From Xenoacremonium recifei (lineage: Eukaryota > Ascomycota > Sordariomycetes > Hypocreales > Nectriaceae), in NCBI GenBank assembly GCA_012184525.1, contig WOFQ01000069.1, forward strand, positions 83,059 through 147,058: DNA of 64,000 nt, written 5' to 3'. The notes under the pieces are model-generated. The model did no database searches. It had not been told where the DNA came from and worked only from the letters and a program-made list of their open reading frames with translations. Position numbers and translations under genes: made by a program. How positions within the stretch are numbered: position 1 is the first letter of the stretch; each line of letters begins with the position of its first letter. Below, one piece after another: positions 43,332 through 55,728 of this stretch.

Positions 43332-45320
43332 TCATAGAAAGTCTTGATCGCTCAAGTTCCATTCTCCAATGTCGTCCCTAATGTTGTCATCTATCCGATC
43401 AATATCCATGAAAAAGAGATCCATCAAGCCAGAGTCGAATATTGAGTTTTCTCCAGGCCAGTTTTGCACAGAAACGATGCTATCAACTTCAACTTGCTCG
43501 TCAGGTAAGATTCCAAGTTTCAGTAGTTCCATATTATCGCCGAGCGACTCGGGGAAAGGGAATAATTGCCGCGAAAATAAATGAGGCCCTTGTAGCGGCT
43601 CTTGCCTGCAGCTCTGGCGTATAATGGATTGTCTAGTCTTTTCATCCAAAGAGTTGATCATCTTCACCGCAATTTGCGAGTCACCGTATCTATCAATCAT
43701 CTTCTGTAAAATAGAGCGGAGGACACGCAGTCCTCTTTTACGCGCGATCTCTTTCGACGCCGCTTCGGGTGCGAAGTGTATCAATGGGAGTGCCACTGCC
43801 AGACAAAAAAACCCAGTCGTTGATGGAAGTAGCACAGCCTCATCTCGACAGTCGATCTCATCATACAACGTTACGGCACAGGATGCAGCTACCAAGGACG
43901 GGATAATCACCTTCCAAGGCTTCTCTCCATCTCTACACTTCAGGAATTCATTGACGATGATGGCTACAAAGTACTGTATCAGTATCTCTGAAGCTGGTCG
44001 ATAGTATGCTTTTCTTGTACCATCTCCATCATACAACCTGAGCTCTTCTGGGAGTTGGGATACCCACTCACAGAGTAATGCGTCAATAGCGTTAGTCTCT
44101 TCCAACCGGTTCGACCTTCGCTGTGCATGAAGATCGGATATTTTGCTGTATATCATGCACAGCTTCGTGCTTTCAATAAAAACACGTGACTGGGCATTCG
44201 GCGTCTCAAAGTCAGCAAGTGTGGGCTGCCTCACGTCGAAGTCGTTGCTTCTCAGGAGTGATGGACGGCCCCAGAAGGCGGCCTGTAGACAATCACTATT
44301 CTGGAAGAATTTATCAGCACACTCTCGAGTTTTGTTTCGGCATAACTGACATGTAAGAACCAGAATATTCTGCGAAGGCAACTGGAATTGGCTCGGTTCT
44401 GGTAGGTAGACTCTCGATGAAGCCCCATCTGCATAGCCAGCCGTGCTGCTACTCCGGTCCAGTGCCAGGGCCCGTCGATATTGATTGGATTAGAAGGTCT
44501 AGCACCCCAAAGAGAAACCAGACAAATTGCCTTGAGCATCTGTACTGGGTCATGCTCGCGGTTGATACAGAGCAGCACTTTCACCTTCTCATATAGCTCT
44601 TGACTAATCTTCGGTCCAGTAGAATCGTGCCGCACGGAATTCCCTATGAGCGAAATGCTTTTTTGCAGCAGAGAGTCCGTGTCAAGACTCTTCAGGTCCT
44701 CCTGCTCCACGACAGGACAATGATGGAATGCGTTTGTTGTGTACGCATCTATCCAGGCTCTCAAGATTGTAGGCCGAGGTGGGGGGTCATTTTGGAATGC
44801 TTTGGAGATGATATCCCGTGGGGTTGATGAAGTGAATGGTAAGGTTTCGTTAATTCCAGTTTCGTCCGCAACTTCTGCATACAACCTTGTCGAGCAGTGG
44901 CTAACGAAGGAATTCCCTTGCAGTGTAACCGCGGCATCGTTAGCCTCCGGTATTATGCCAGTGGGTTGTAAGACTGACGCCGGTTGAGCAACCGGTTCCG
45001 TGTCTAAAGCTGTCCGAGGCCGGTTCCTGTTGGGAGGGATTTCGTGAAGTTTCGTTTTGGCTCTTCTTCTCCGAAGTCCATCCCGACGCCTGCTACCTGC
45101 GTCAGCTTTATGCTAAAAAGTCTTGAAACAGTACAAACAGGCATAACTGGTTGGAGCGACGGCAGTTCGTGCATATCCCATCCAGACTCGATTGCAAGTC
45201 ACATTTCACCTATGAGATTGACGGTCAATTTCACAACGGCTCTCCATCGAGAAGAATAGCAGCTACCTTTCGCGCGTGACAGTCAGTACAGACGATGTTT
45301 GCGCGGTTCCTAGCAGGCAT
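43332..45320 (-). CDS. Zn2Cys6 fungal transcription factor with Fungal_trans domain
   Basis: Four exons (45320-45267, 45209-45139, 45089-44351, 44300-43332) give 610 residues. Joining exons 1-2 forms the binuclear zinc cluster C11-x2-C14-x6-C21-x9-C31-x2-C34-x6-C41, followed by a basic stretch RRDGLRRRRAKTK. The middle holds the fungal-specific transcription factor domain, with VSLWGARPSNP, GVAARLAMQMGLHRES, CLRRIFWFLH and, across intron 3, DCLQAAFWGRP. Without the two 5' exons the gene appears to start at 44884 and lacks its DNA-binding domain. The donor of intron 2 (GTTTGT) is unusual but is the only one keeping frame. A C-terminal acidic tail may activate transcription. It is a candidate regulator of the neighbouring pump and hydrolase (inference). 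Confidence 0.88.
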
Positions 45321-45813
45321 TTCTGCCGTTCTCGGTTCTTTGGGAAGCGAAAAATCCCGGCGTTACGTCTGTGCCTTCGGTACTGCACGGCTCTGCAGTC
45401 TCAACCGCGCTTTGCCAATGTTTCCATCTAGAGGGATTTGTCATAAGCCCCACTGTCTGCCTGCGAGCGTTTTGCCGAACGCTGACAGGGCAACGCTGGC
45501 AGGAATCCGGCGGACTTGATAACGTTAGATGGCAAAGACTTCTTGAACACGGGGTGTTCTCGGCACTCGGCACTCGGCACAAGACATAGACGGATACGGA
45601 GTACACGTCTTTCAGCTTCATGTCTCACTAGTGGAGCCGGGAAGACGTAAACATTGCGATCTCCAGAAGAAGGCCAATGTCTACTACGGAAATTGCTCAG
45701 GGCGTGAAGCGAAAGGATGCTCACCAATTGACAAGGCTTAAGAACATGATTTTTCTTTTGATTATGCAATATTTCTTCCTAGCTGCCGCGGGCTGGTCTA
45801 AGTCGCCATATCG
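45321..45813. other. Intergenic region with short tandem repeat
   Basis: No supported gene between the regulator start and the hydrolase 3' end. A CGGCACT unit repeats about three times near 45561-45580. Confidence 0.45.
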
Positions 45814-46973
45814 TCATTCGCTACGAGCAATCGCCGGCTCCAAGTCTGACAAGAATTTCCACATCGTCCTTTCCTTCCATCCCTTCATTTTCCACTCATT
45901 AGCCAACTGTGGGAAAAAATCAACCACCCCTAGTATCTCCATAGCATGAGCAAAGATAAAGAATACGTTGTCTTGCGCATCGGCCGTTTGTGCCCCTTTG
46001 ATTGTCTGCATTGTTCGTTCCATATCATTGACGAGAACAGGGTCGAAGAAAGGCCCGCTTGTTTGACGACCATGTCGGGCATTCAAGGCCTTGAATTCCG
46101 AACAAAATTTGATGTTGTCTGGGATAGGCATATCTGGCGATGGGCGGACCTCCCCGCCATGATGGCAAATGTCTCCACCCATGAGGATGAACGTGTCTGG
46201 GTTTATTGTTGTTCGGGCGAGGCCTGCGAGATGTCCGATATCATGGCCTGGTGTGTCAAGGAGATAGAATGAGCCATCCCCAAAGAAGTCGTAGGCCCGG
46301 AAATCGCCGATCTTCAAGTCATCACTTCCATTTGTGAAATTGATTTCTCGCAGAACTCTATCTCTGTTGAAATACTGAGCAGGAATTTCATGAAGAGTGG
46401 AGGTGCATGGTGATGACCAACTTAAAATGACGTTCTTCCAAGATGTTGTCAGGCTGGCTCGGATAGCCGGGTAGAAAAGCATCCTTAAAACCAGGCCCAA
46501 CAACCAGTTCAGTGCTTGTCGGGAACGTTGTGATATCTCCAATGTGATCCCAGTGGTGATGGCTGATGGCGATTGGTTAACTCTTGAGCTTTATTGTACT
46601 AAACATGCTGCCGGTTTGCATACCTCCAGATGACGCTCTTGATCTCTCCCGGATCAACGTCATTCTCCTTGAGAACATCGGCGGCGTGTTTCTGTGGTTC
46701 CACTGTTACCTGAGCGCTTGCGAGAAGCTCTACTGCAGCGGGGGGATAACTAGAGCTGTCTGGCGGCATTGAAAGGTCAAAAAGCACCTTCCGGCCAGTC
46801 GAGCTCTCAACCAAAAAAGCCCAGGAAGCAAGAGGGGGCAACGTTTTGAACCCATTCACTTCGGGGGAGAGCAGATAGCTCACGGGAAGGCCTGTCATTC
46901 GAACCGATGTATCAATGATGTGTACCAAAGCGGTAGCACCGCCTGGGACGTCAAATTTGATACTGGATTTCAT
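45814..46973 (-). CDS. Metallo-beta-lactamase-fold hydrolase (lactonase-like)
   Basis: Three exons (46973-46624, 46562-46422, 46363-45814) give 346 residues. Joining exons 1 and 2 yields the zinc signature H118-x-H120-x-D122-H123 (in SHHHWDH). Further metal ligands lie in DTPGHDIGHLAG (third His) and MGGDICHHGGE (Asp). The fold normally hydrolyses esters, thioesters, lactones or lactams through a di-zinc centre. The N-terminal layout (a long stretch before the signature, SWAFLVESSTGRKVLFDLSM) resembles the AHL-lactonase-like branch. Intron 2 uses the donor GTTGGT with acceptor AACAG, the pair that restores the frame. A plausible partner of the BVMO, opening the lactone or ester it makes (inference). 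Confidence 0.88.
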
Positions 46974-48729
46974 TGTGAGTTGAATAGGCTTATGCCTCGT
47001 AGCACAGGAATTGGGTTCCTAAAACAGATTTTATATGAAGTTGGTGGTGGTTTCATATTCGTCGGTGCGTTCGGTACTCGGTACAATGACCATGTTACTG
47101 CTAAGAGCCGAAGCCCGAAGCCCGGGGGTAGAACGAAGACATTTACCTTTTAGCTATTTTAAATCACAGTCGTAATTATCTGCATCAGAGTTATGTGATA
47201 CAATACCAACGATCCAAGGATTTAGACTATTCCTGCGTACAGAGCAGAGAGTGATCTCCTTGCCATCAATCGTAGTGAGTCACATTACGTTCAACTCTCT
47301 CTGATAGAGGATGCCGCATGAAAGGTTTTAGAGTGCGCTTTTTCCTCTGGACATCCAAACCCGATATCTCCTGCAGGGGGGCCCGTGAAAATCTCTCTCC
47401 AGCATCAAAAAAACACCAAAAAACATCAAAATATCTTCATTTTTTTTTCTTGATGACGATGATGGCTAAACACCGATTTGATCAATTCAACTCAATTCAA
47501 GCCGTAAATTAAACAATTCAAGCTTCGCGAGCCGTAAAAAGGGCGGATTGAGCTTGGATTGTTGGAAGCGCTGCAAGATACTGTGCCACGGAGGGGGGAA
47601 GGTAATTGGCTTATTTACTTAGGAAAATGAATCCACAATATTGATGACCCTTTGACATTATACATTTTGTGCATTCAACATAATAATATGAGATGCATAA
47701 TAAGACCTTTGCCTATGATAGACTAGCGTTATGCTTAGCATATTCTTTTATTAGTCATAAAATAGATATGTACATAAGAAATTATGCATAATAAGTATAC
47801 TTGTACAGGGTAAGTGATAATTCGAGGCGAGGTGGCAGCTAAATAACAAAAGTTGGAAGGGAAAAGAACAATTCTTAGTGTTTAACTGCCTTGATTTTGG
47901 AACCTTTTGCCCTCTTACTTGTCTTCTCTAATTACACGCCAAGGTTGTCAGGTTTTCCGCGGCTTGCTGCTTATCAAACGCCGGTTTATTCTTAGGTTTG
48001 TAGGCCAAAGTTATGGTCATATGATTAAAAGATTTTACTTCGCAGTTCTATGTTCTTTGAGACAAGCGCAGTTAGACGTGAAGTTTCGGGAGCAACTGAA
48101 CCGCAACGGCCGACCTACGATAGTTTCCAAGCAGAAAGACTACGTCTCCCAGACCATCGATAATAGAGAAATGCTGAAGACAGTTTGGTGCTTTAAGTAA
48201 CATTTAAAAACATCAGCGAGTGAACCTGCGAATATGGGAGCTCGATGGAAATGGGTGGGAATTTGCAAAACCAATGTTGTTATTCATGTGTGACATGTGT
48301 AGGAGGGATATTTAGCCCAGTCTCTGCTACAAGTGTGTTGAAGGATGTGTATGTAAAAATGGACGCGTAGGGGTCTCGGGTAGGTGGCGCATAGAACAGC
48401 AAATCAGGCTTGGCAAACAAATCAACAACAGCGTGATAGTCATGCGCCGGAACCCTACGTCTGCATATAATGTAACCTGGCAGGGCCTCGCTTCATGGTC
48501 CCGCAAGTATAAATTTGGTGCTCATTGGCTGAGATTGCATTGCAGCGCATAATGGCTCTGCCAAATCAGTCACGATGACCTGATGTCGCGTAGCATCAGT
48601 GGTGGATAAAGAACAGGTCAGATGACAGGAAGAACTGAGAACAGAAGGGCAGCTCGATTTGAATTCTTTTTTTGACCCTCGATGTTTGTGTCTCTAAATC
48701 CGAACAAACATTGCGAATTCCTCATCACC
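46974..48729. other. Intergenic region, no gene seen
   Basis: About 1.75 kb, AT-rich in its middle. No domain, RNA or transposon signal was recognised. The 97-codon frame at 47907-48200 has no features. It separates the two accessory blocks. Confidence 0.45.
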
Positions 48730-50215
48730 ATGTGCCCCGAAGACGATTCCCACGCCAACCAGTTGCAGGAGACCCTTGCTGAGACACCTTTGCAAGTTGA
48801 TGTGAGCCGTGATTTAAGCCCAATCTGTTTCTCCCTCCACTCTTGTGTTAATAATCCGTTCTAACTTAGGACTCTCGTCGTGACGATGATTCTGTTTACG
48901 CTTCAACGTATGTTTTGCGAATAAGAAGTGAGGTTTCATTTTTAATGGTTGTGGCAGAGAAGGCTCGGGTAGCTTCAGAACGTCTTTGGCCACAAGCGTG
49001 TTGAATTATCAGTATGTTTTCAACGGCGCGGCGACAGCAGTCCACAGCTTATTGACCGATTGTACAACTAGATACGAGGTCTGTCTCTGACAAGCCACTC
49101 ACCGGGTCTAGGACTCACCGTAGCGCAGAATGGACGCCGCTATCATGCTTTTCGTCAAGGGAGCTATTTGATGGTACTTCTTCAGAGAACATCGTTTCAA
49201 GGTACAAAAGACGCTGAAGAATTGCAGCCTAATGACGAAGAGGAGCAAGATCGAATGGATCTCCTACATCATATCTATACTCTGGCACTGAAGCTCCACC
49301 TTGCACCTATTTCCAGTGAGTGCCAGCGAGTATTAGACTTGGGCACCGGCACGGGGATTTGGGCTATGGCCTTCGCAGAGTAAGCCTCCAACTATCACTT
49401 CGTCAAGTATATTATTTGACGATCGATATCTGATATTGAGGCTAGTGAACATCCATCTGTAGAAGTGATTGGGACTGATCTCAGTCCCATTCAACCCGGG
49501 TGGTACTTGAACTTCTACATCGGTTATGAAAGGCCTTTTCGTTAACGTGAAATAGGACACCGCCAAATTGTGCGTTCGAAGTGGACGACTTCGAGTCCGA
49601 TTGGCCGTATCATAGGCCTTTTGACTTCATCCACGCACGAGAACTGGAAGGATGCATCGCTGACGATGTTCGATTCTTCGATCAAGCGTTCAAGCATCTC
49701 AATTCTGGAGGTTACCTGGAAATGCAGGCTGCTTATACTCGCTTTCTTTCTGACGATGACACGGCTGAGAAAGCAAAGGATGTTCAAGCTTGGTGTGCCG
49801 CCTTAGTTAAAGGAATTGAAAAGTTTGGGAAGCCTCTTGATTGTGCGATTACGTGGAAGAGGAAGTTGGAAGAAGCGGGGTTTGAAGATGTCCAACAGGA
49901 GATCCGCAAGGTCCGGGACCCTCGCCCACTCAACAGTCCGCATATAAGTGGTGGTGCTTAGGTTCAGTTGCTGATTTTGTCTAGCTGCCTATTGGAGGAT
50001 GGCCGAAAGATCCTAGCCTCAAGGAGCTCGGCAAGTATCAACTCATCCAGCAGATAAAGGGCGCAGAATCCTATACACCTGCGGTATTTTCTCGAGTTCT
50101 TGGATGGAGTGACGAGGAAATCCAGGTTCTCATTTCCAAGGTGAAGAAGGATTTCAATGATCCGGCCATTCACCTGTATATTCCTGTGTACATCATTTGG
50201 GGAAGGAAGACTTGA
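48730..50215 (+). CDS. LaeA-like SAM-dependent methyltransferase, 7 exons
   Basis: Exons 48730-48801, 48870-48907, 48974-49016, 49129-49379, 49446-49502, 49556-49910 and 49985-50215 give 348 residues. An in-frame ATG at 48682 would add 16; 48730 has the better context (caccATG). The SAM-binding motif VLDLGTGTGIWA is followed by VIGTDLSPIQP (motif II/acidic loop), the FEVDDFESDW segment, FDFIHAREL and LNSGGYLEMQ. This order is that of the fungal TAM/LaeA-type methyltransferases, which either modify small molecules or influence secondary-metabolite expression. The two short 5' exons and the GTTTTC donor at 49017 are the least certain joins. The C-terminus WPKDPSLKELGKYQ is typical. Confidence 0.83.
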
Positions 50216-50786
50216 TACTAACTCATGTGTGAGAGCTCAGCTTTACGCCACTTTTCGCATCGGCTCTTGAGGAAGAGTGTCATGATAGAGTGCAAGATCG
50301 AAGATGGGGTACTATCTGGAAGAGTGGGGGATTCTGTCCGTCCTGCTTCTCAAACACCCCACCTCTGGGTAGATAGATTGGAGTGAGCATTGATGATCTT
50401 TTAAGGAAGTGCTTTCATTGTGTGTCTCTAATGCTGTTTTAATAGATTATGATGCAATTAGAAAGCTAATTAAAGAGGCGCGTGTGCTTTAGTCATGCTG
50501 TTCTTCATCTGAGCTACGTTTCAAACCGCTGTGCCTGAAGAGGTGGGCGAAATCAACACGACGCAGATCATATGCAAACTCCAATGGGGGCCGATCGCAT
50601 CCCCCCACTTCTCCATTCTTTGAGATCAAAGATAAACGTGGAGGTCGTGGTATCTTGGCCTCAACATACGGGGCAGAACACCAAACCATAACAAGATAAG
50701 AAAGCCACACTGACGGCATATAAACCTGTTTCTACTACTTACTCCCTGGCTTTTTAGCCCAGCCGCGTGCAGACCAGCGTCTTGTC
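50216..50786. other. Intergenic region with the P450 promoter
   Basis: 570-bp spacer; only the TATA element near 50719 is notable. No gene seen. Confidence 0.45.
50719..50724 (+). promoter_or_regulatory. Putative TATA box of the P450 gene
   Basis: TATAAA lies 63 bp before the P450 start codon. Called from motif and distance only. Confidence 0.45.
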
Positions 50787-52388
50787 ATGGATCTTTCCAA
50801 GTATATCATTCTCATCGGGATCTTTTTGCCCGTATGGGCTGTTCTATGTTGGATATTGCCGTATTACACGACTTACTCCCATTTGAAACATATCCCCGGA
50901 CCCTTCGTTGCGAAGTTCAGCAACATATGGCTGGCTTTGGGAGCAAGGCAGGGACAAAAGTTTGCTTGGGTTCATGCAGCTCACTGTAAATATGGCAAAA
51001 TTGTGAGAGTTGGATTCAATCATGTCTCTATTGCCACTCCCGAAGGTCTACAGACGGTATATGCGCACGGAAATGGCTTCTTGAAAGAGTACTGAGCTGT
51101 GTCCTTGAACTCAAACCCTTTTTACTAATCCTTTTTCAGCTTTTTTTACGAAGCGTTTATTTCCGGCGTCCCAGGAGTCTTTAACGTACGAAACCGAGCC
51201 GAACACACTCGAAAACGCAAGATCATTGCTCATGCCTTCTCTCCAAGTGCCGTGCACGATTTTGAACCGCACATGGCAGCGAATTTGGAGCGATGGGTTG
51301 AACAGCTGGATCGGATGGCAGCGTATCCAAAAGAGGATGGCTACTCCCGTGTCAACATGATGCCATGGTGTACATTTCTGGCGTTCGACATAATTGGTGA
51401 TCTTGCATTCGGTGCCCCTTTCGGGATGGTCCGTCGCGGTCGTGATGAATGCGAATCTACGCGACCTGGAGAGCCTGCAACATATGTTCCTGGTGCCGAG
51501 ACCTTGAATCGACGCGGTGAAGTTAGCTCGACTTTGGGACTTCTCCCTGCTTTACGCCCCTGGGCAAGGTACCTACCCGATCCATTCTTTTCCAAGGGGC
51601 TGCAGTCAGTTGCCGACCTGCATGGTATCGCAGTGGCTGCAGTGACAAAGCGTCTGCAGGCTAGCGAGGGGGAAAACGGAGGCGTCGGTCGCCGGGATAT
51701 TTTAGAGATGCTTTGCAACAGCAAGGACGCAAGTGGAAGTCCTATGCCACAAGATGAGCTTGTCTCTGAGGCACTTACGCAGCTCATTGCTGGAAGTGAC
51801 ACTGTGTCTAACACAGCATGTGCAGTTATTTATTGGATCCTCCAAGGCGATCGAGCTAGCCGTGGCGGTATCGTGTCCCGCCTACAGGCTGAGCTTGACG
51901 CTGCCATTCCAAAGGGCGCGTCAATTGCTGAGCATGATCAGGTCAAGAATTTGCCATTCCTCAGGCAGTGTATTGACGAGGGCATGAGATTGCATTCTAC
52001 GTCAGCTCTTGGACTCCCGCGGATTGTGACTGCGAAACAGGGTGTTGACTACAACGACGAGCACTTCCCGGAGGGAACAGTTCTTTCGGTGCCAAGTTTC
52101 AGCATTCATCACGATGCTGATGTATGGGGCTCAGATGTTGAAGAGTTCAAGCCAGATCGATGGCTTAACCTGACCACTAGGCAGAAAACCGGGTTCAACC
52201 CGTTTTCTTTTGGCCCGAGGGCATGCGTTGGTCAAAATGTCGCTCGCATGGAACTATCATTAATCATTGGAACCGTGTTCCGCCGATATGAGTTCGTATT
52301 GTACCAGGAGAAGCTGGAATCGCATGAGGGTTTCTCCAAGAAGCCTGTGGAATGTTGGGTTGGCATGAAGAAGAGGGATAGTGCGTGA
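50787..52388 (+). CDS. Cytochrome P450, CYP53-like (benzoate 4-monooxygenase family)
   Basis: Two exons (50787-51088, 51140-52388) give 516 residues. An N-terminal membrane anchor (ILIGIFLPVWAVLCWILPYY) is followed by the proline-rich IPGPF hinge, the I-helix oxygen-binding segment AGSDTVSNT near residue 318, the E-x-x-R motif in DEGMRLHS and the haem loop FSFGPRACVGQ with Cys463. Segments such as FDIIGDLAFGAPFGM, LNRRGEVS and YLPDPFFSKGLQ are those I associate with the CYP53 family, which para-hydroxylates benzoate in the beta-ketoadipate or detoxification route. It should sit in the ER membrane with an NADPH reductase. A tandem-zinc-cluster regulator lies just downstream on the same strand. 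Family-level assignment is fairly secure; substrate is inferred. Confidence 0.88.
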
Positions 52389-53002
52389 TTCACCACCGGT
52401 GACATTGGGACAGAAGCAATTCGTCGGGCGCTATGAATTGTAATTTGGGTTCAAAGAAGCTATCGATAAAACCCAAATCATACAAATGAAAGGCTTTCGT
52501 AATGATCCCCGTCACGCCATCATTGCTTGACTATGGCGACATCACAGTTTGGGGATAGCCCCATTCTTCGCTTGGTCATGCCGCCGTCGTAAGCGATCGG
52601 CAGGAAGTACTTATCCGACATTTCCATCCGAGCCAATGAGCGGACAATTGACAGCTTGCTCAAGAATGGCGCCTGCAAAATCCTGAGGCGGAGTTAGAGG
52701 TCCTGACGCGCTCCTCGCCACCGGTTTCTGGCCTGTGGGAAACACTTCCGTCATCCAACCTCATCCTCCCCGCATTGCGCCAGGATTTGAGATGGACCTA
52801 GCAGGGCTTCCTATCAAATCTAAAACATTAATAATTCTCCCCGAAGCCTGTCGCTAGCATCTTCAGTCGGTGCGCTCCCGAAGACAGTATTATAATTCCG
52901 AGCCAACACGTGATCGACTCGTTCAGTATAATTTTTCTTGATAAATAGCCGACGCTTGCGACAGCTTCCAGCCGACATTGCCAAGTCAATCTTCCGGAGA
53001 GT
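52389..53002. other. Intergenic region, no gene seen
   Basis: 614 bp between the P450 stop and the regulator start on the same strand; likely promoter of the regulator. Confidence 0.45.
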
Positions 53003-55662
53003 ATGGACAGAGAAGAAACATTGCCTACAGCCACCGGCAAGGCTGTGCCGCGCGTCAAGAGAAAGAGATCCAGATTCGGTAAGCCAACAATCCCGGAAAC
53101 AGCAGATGGTTGAATGTCACAAGAGTCTATCTCAAGCTAAACTTGGGTTTGTCATGATAGGCTGCAATACTTGTCGTGCTCGAAAGGTAGACCAATTGTT
53201 CATACTATATATCACGACTCTGTCACAAATTTCTAATTTGGAGTCACTAGGTGAAATGTGACGAGAGACCAAATAGCTGTGCCAATTGCGAGAAATTGAG
53301 CCTGAAGTGTGCCGGTTACAATCGCCCTAGAACTGCGTCGAAAGCTGGCACTGGAAGCAGAACCTTTCGATCATGCAATAGTTGCCGCGTTGCTAGGACC
53401 AAGTGTTCCGGAGAGAAACCATCCTGCTCTGCTTGCCGCATGAATGGCTTCGAATGCTCCTATGAAGACGTCTCCAACAAGTCAGTTAGTCCATCAAGTC
53501 ACCAGTGGGATGATGATCAGAACTCAACCTCGCACTCTCACGCATACCCAGCTACTTCGACCTTGCAAGCCACTTCAGTTGCACATGTTAATGCTATCGT
53601 AGAGGACTCTCCCTTACCATGGTAAGTTCGCTCTAGATGGATGAAGGGTATTCACTCAAAACCACAGGTTACGATCTAGCGGTCTTCCCGAAGCTAAGCA
53701 AATCCGTTTATTGGTGACCTACTACTTTCAGAATTTCCATCCTCTACGATGCTTTTCTTTCATCCATCCCCCTACATTCCTTCGAATACTGGACGACGAA
53801 CTTGCTTCTGGCCTGCAGCAAAACCCCTTGCTCCATATAATGTGCACTCTGGGAGCGCAGTAAGCTTGTTCCTAGCATTGAACTCTTGGCAAGTCTGGTA
53901 TGCGCTGAACTTAGACAGGTATTTTGCTCTGGAGTATAGTGATACTGTCGAAGTGCTGCACCATTCCACGATCTTGTTAGCGGGAAGAGAATGGGCGAAG
54001 ACAGCCGAACGTTTACTCCTCGAGGACCTGAATCAAATAAGTATAGAGAGACTAATGGTATTATCTCATGGCGTCCTTGCTAAGAAGGTGTTTGTTTATA
54101 TTAACGGCGCCCAGACTGCTCAATTATTGTACGATTACGCCCTGAGAATGGCCAACTTCACGCAGGCCTTCATCTTGAGCGCGATGATGACTCGGATGAC
54201 ACAAGCGCTTCAGATTAATCTGGAATTCTCTGCCGATATTCTGGGATCATCTCCTCATAACGTGCTCTCGTGTACAGATCGCGAAGCTCGTCGTCGTCTT
54301 ATGTGGAGTTGCTATATCACTGACGTTCTCTGCGGCAGCGGGGTTGAGCAGTTGACCTTGATCAAAGAAAAAGATGTGAAAATACAACTTCCATGTAACG
54401 ACTATAACTTCCTACACGAACGGCCCTGTGTCACTAAGACATTGAGGGGCGCACCCTTATCCTTTATACCACCTCAACTTGTTCCATCGCAACTGGATCT
54501 TGATTCAAATCTGGGCATGTTGGCGTATTTTGTACAACAAGTTGAGTTACGGCAACGTGTTCTTACTTACATCAAGCGCTTGAGCGAGGCAAACCAGCCA
54601 TGGCTAGCCAACTCCGAATTCGCTGCATTGGATGCAGAACTACGGAATTGGTATGACTCGCTTCCACCTAGCCTCGAATTTTCTTCTTCTGCAATCTATA
54701 TGCGCAAAGAAACCTTTCAGCTTGGAGCACTTTGCCTTTTCCATTGCTCTTATCACCAAACGATGTGTGATCTATATCGAATAGGAACTCCAGGTTTATA
54801 TAAGCTGCGGTCGCCTTTTTATTTCCCACCCGAACAGGCCGAATTCCAACAACACCTTCAATGGACATTGTTCAAAGAAGCAAGAACCCTCGCAGTGATA
54901 ATTGCGGAAGGTAATCGTCATGGACCACGTATCATAAGTGATACCTGGCTCCCAACGATTGCGTATGATAGCAATCGCATAATGTTGTTCTATCTGACGC
55001 AGATTACCGATACCTTTGGCGGTAGCAAAAAGGATCTGGTTATGAGCACAATTCCGTATCTACAAAGCAACTTAAAGGCGCTAAAGTCGATGATGTCGAC
55101 CAACGTCGTTGCTGACGGCTTGGTAGGTTTTCAGTCCTGACTATTATCGAGATCGGAGATAGCCTGACTGCCAGAACAGTATAGAGCTGCAGAAACAATG
55201 TTAGAGAAGTTGGGTGTTGCTTCGAACAACATTAGGGCTTTGCCGAACCTGATTCTCGACGATCCATATCTGAACCTATTGAGCAGAAATCGGCGAAGTG
55301 TGCCAGGGACACCTCCTCAAACCGCTCCCGATTATGTGCTGAATCCTTTATCGATATATCGGATGGCAAGAAATGGGATTCCAGAGAGACATGCGCCCGA
55401 GTCTTTTGAAGAAGGAGGCCCAGCAGATACAGATCAGCGAAAAGAGCCACATACGGACTTGGAGGTGCACCGAAGCTTTGAAGCCATGGAGAATCTTGAT
55501 TTGAATTTCGATCTGTTCTTCCTGCCGGACTTGGACTTAGATTGGCAACCGGCTGATATGGTTGTCAGCGCCGGTATCGATGGCGACCGGATGCTGCCAT
55601 GGACTGGAGAAACCCAACTGGGAGATTTCATCTCACAAACGGATCCAATGCGCTACATTTAG
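53003..55662 (+). CDS. Fungal transcription factor with two tandem Zn2Cys6 clusters
   Basis: Seven exons (53003-53078, 53161-53186, 53251-53621, 53668-53859, 53919-54057, 54115-55122, 55180-55662) close at 764 residues. The first zinc cluster is C27-x2-C30-x6-C37-x6-C44-x2-C47-x6-C54, assembled from the first three exons. A second complete cluster follows 21 residues later: C76-x2-C79-x6-C86-x6-C93-x2-C96-x6-C103. Most family members have one. A basic stretch RVKRKRSRFG precedes the first. The fungal-specific transcription factor domain follows (RLLVTYYFQNFHPLRCFSFIHPPTF; REARRRLMWSCYITD), and the C-terminus is acidic. The 57-nt intron at 54058 has no stop and would read through in frame. It probably controls the adjacent P450 or dioxygenase genes. 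Confidence 0.87.
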
Positions 55663-55728
55663 TTATCATAGTATTGAACTGCACTCTAATAGTTTCTCTT
55701 CGCTGAGATTTGAGAACTAGACTTATGA

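Noticed and set aside
44252..44884. Frame taken as a complete 210-residue regulator
   Set aside because: It ends by reading into an intron and starts downstream of the zinc cluster; splicing joins it to exons on both sides.
45310..45621. 103-codon minus-strand frame upstream of the Zn2Cys6 regulator
   Set aside because: It is out of frame with the regulator start, overlaps a short tandem repeat and has no recognisable features.
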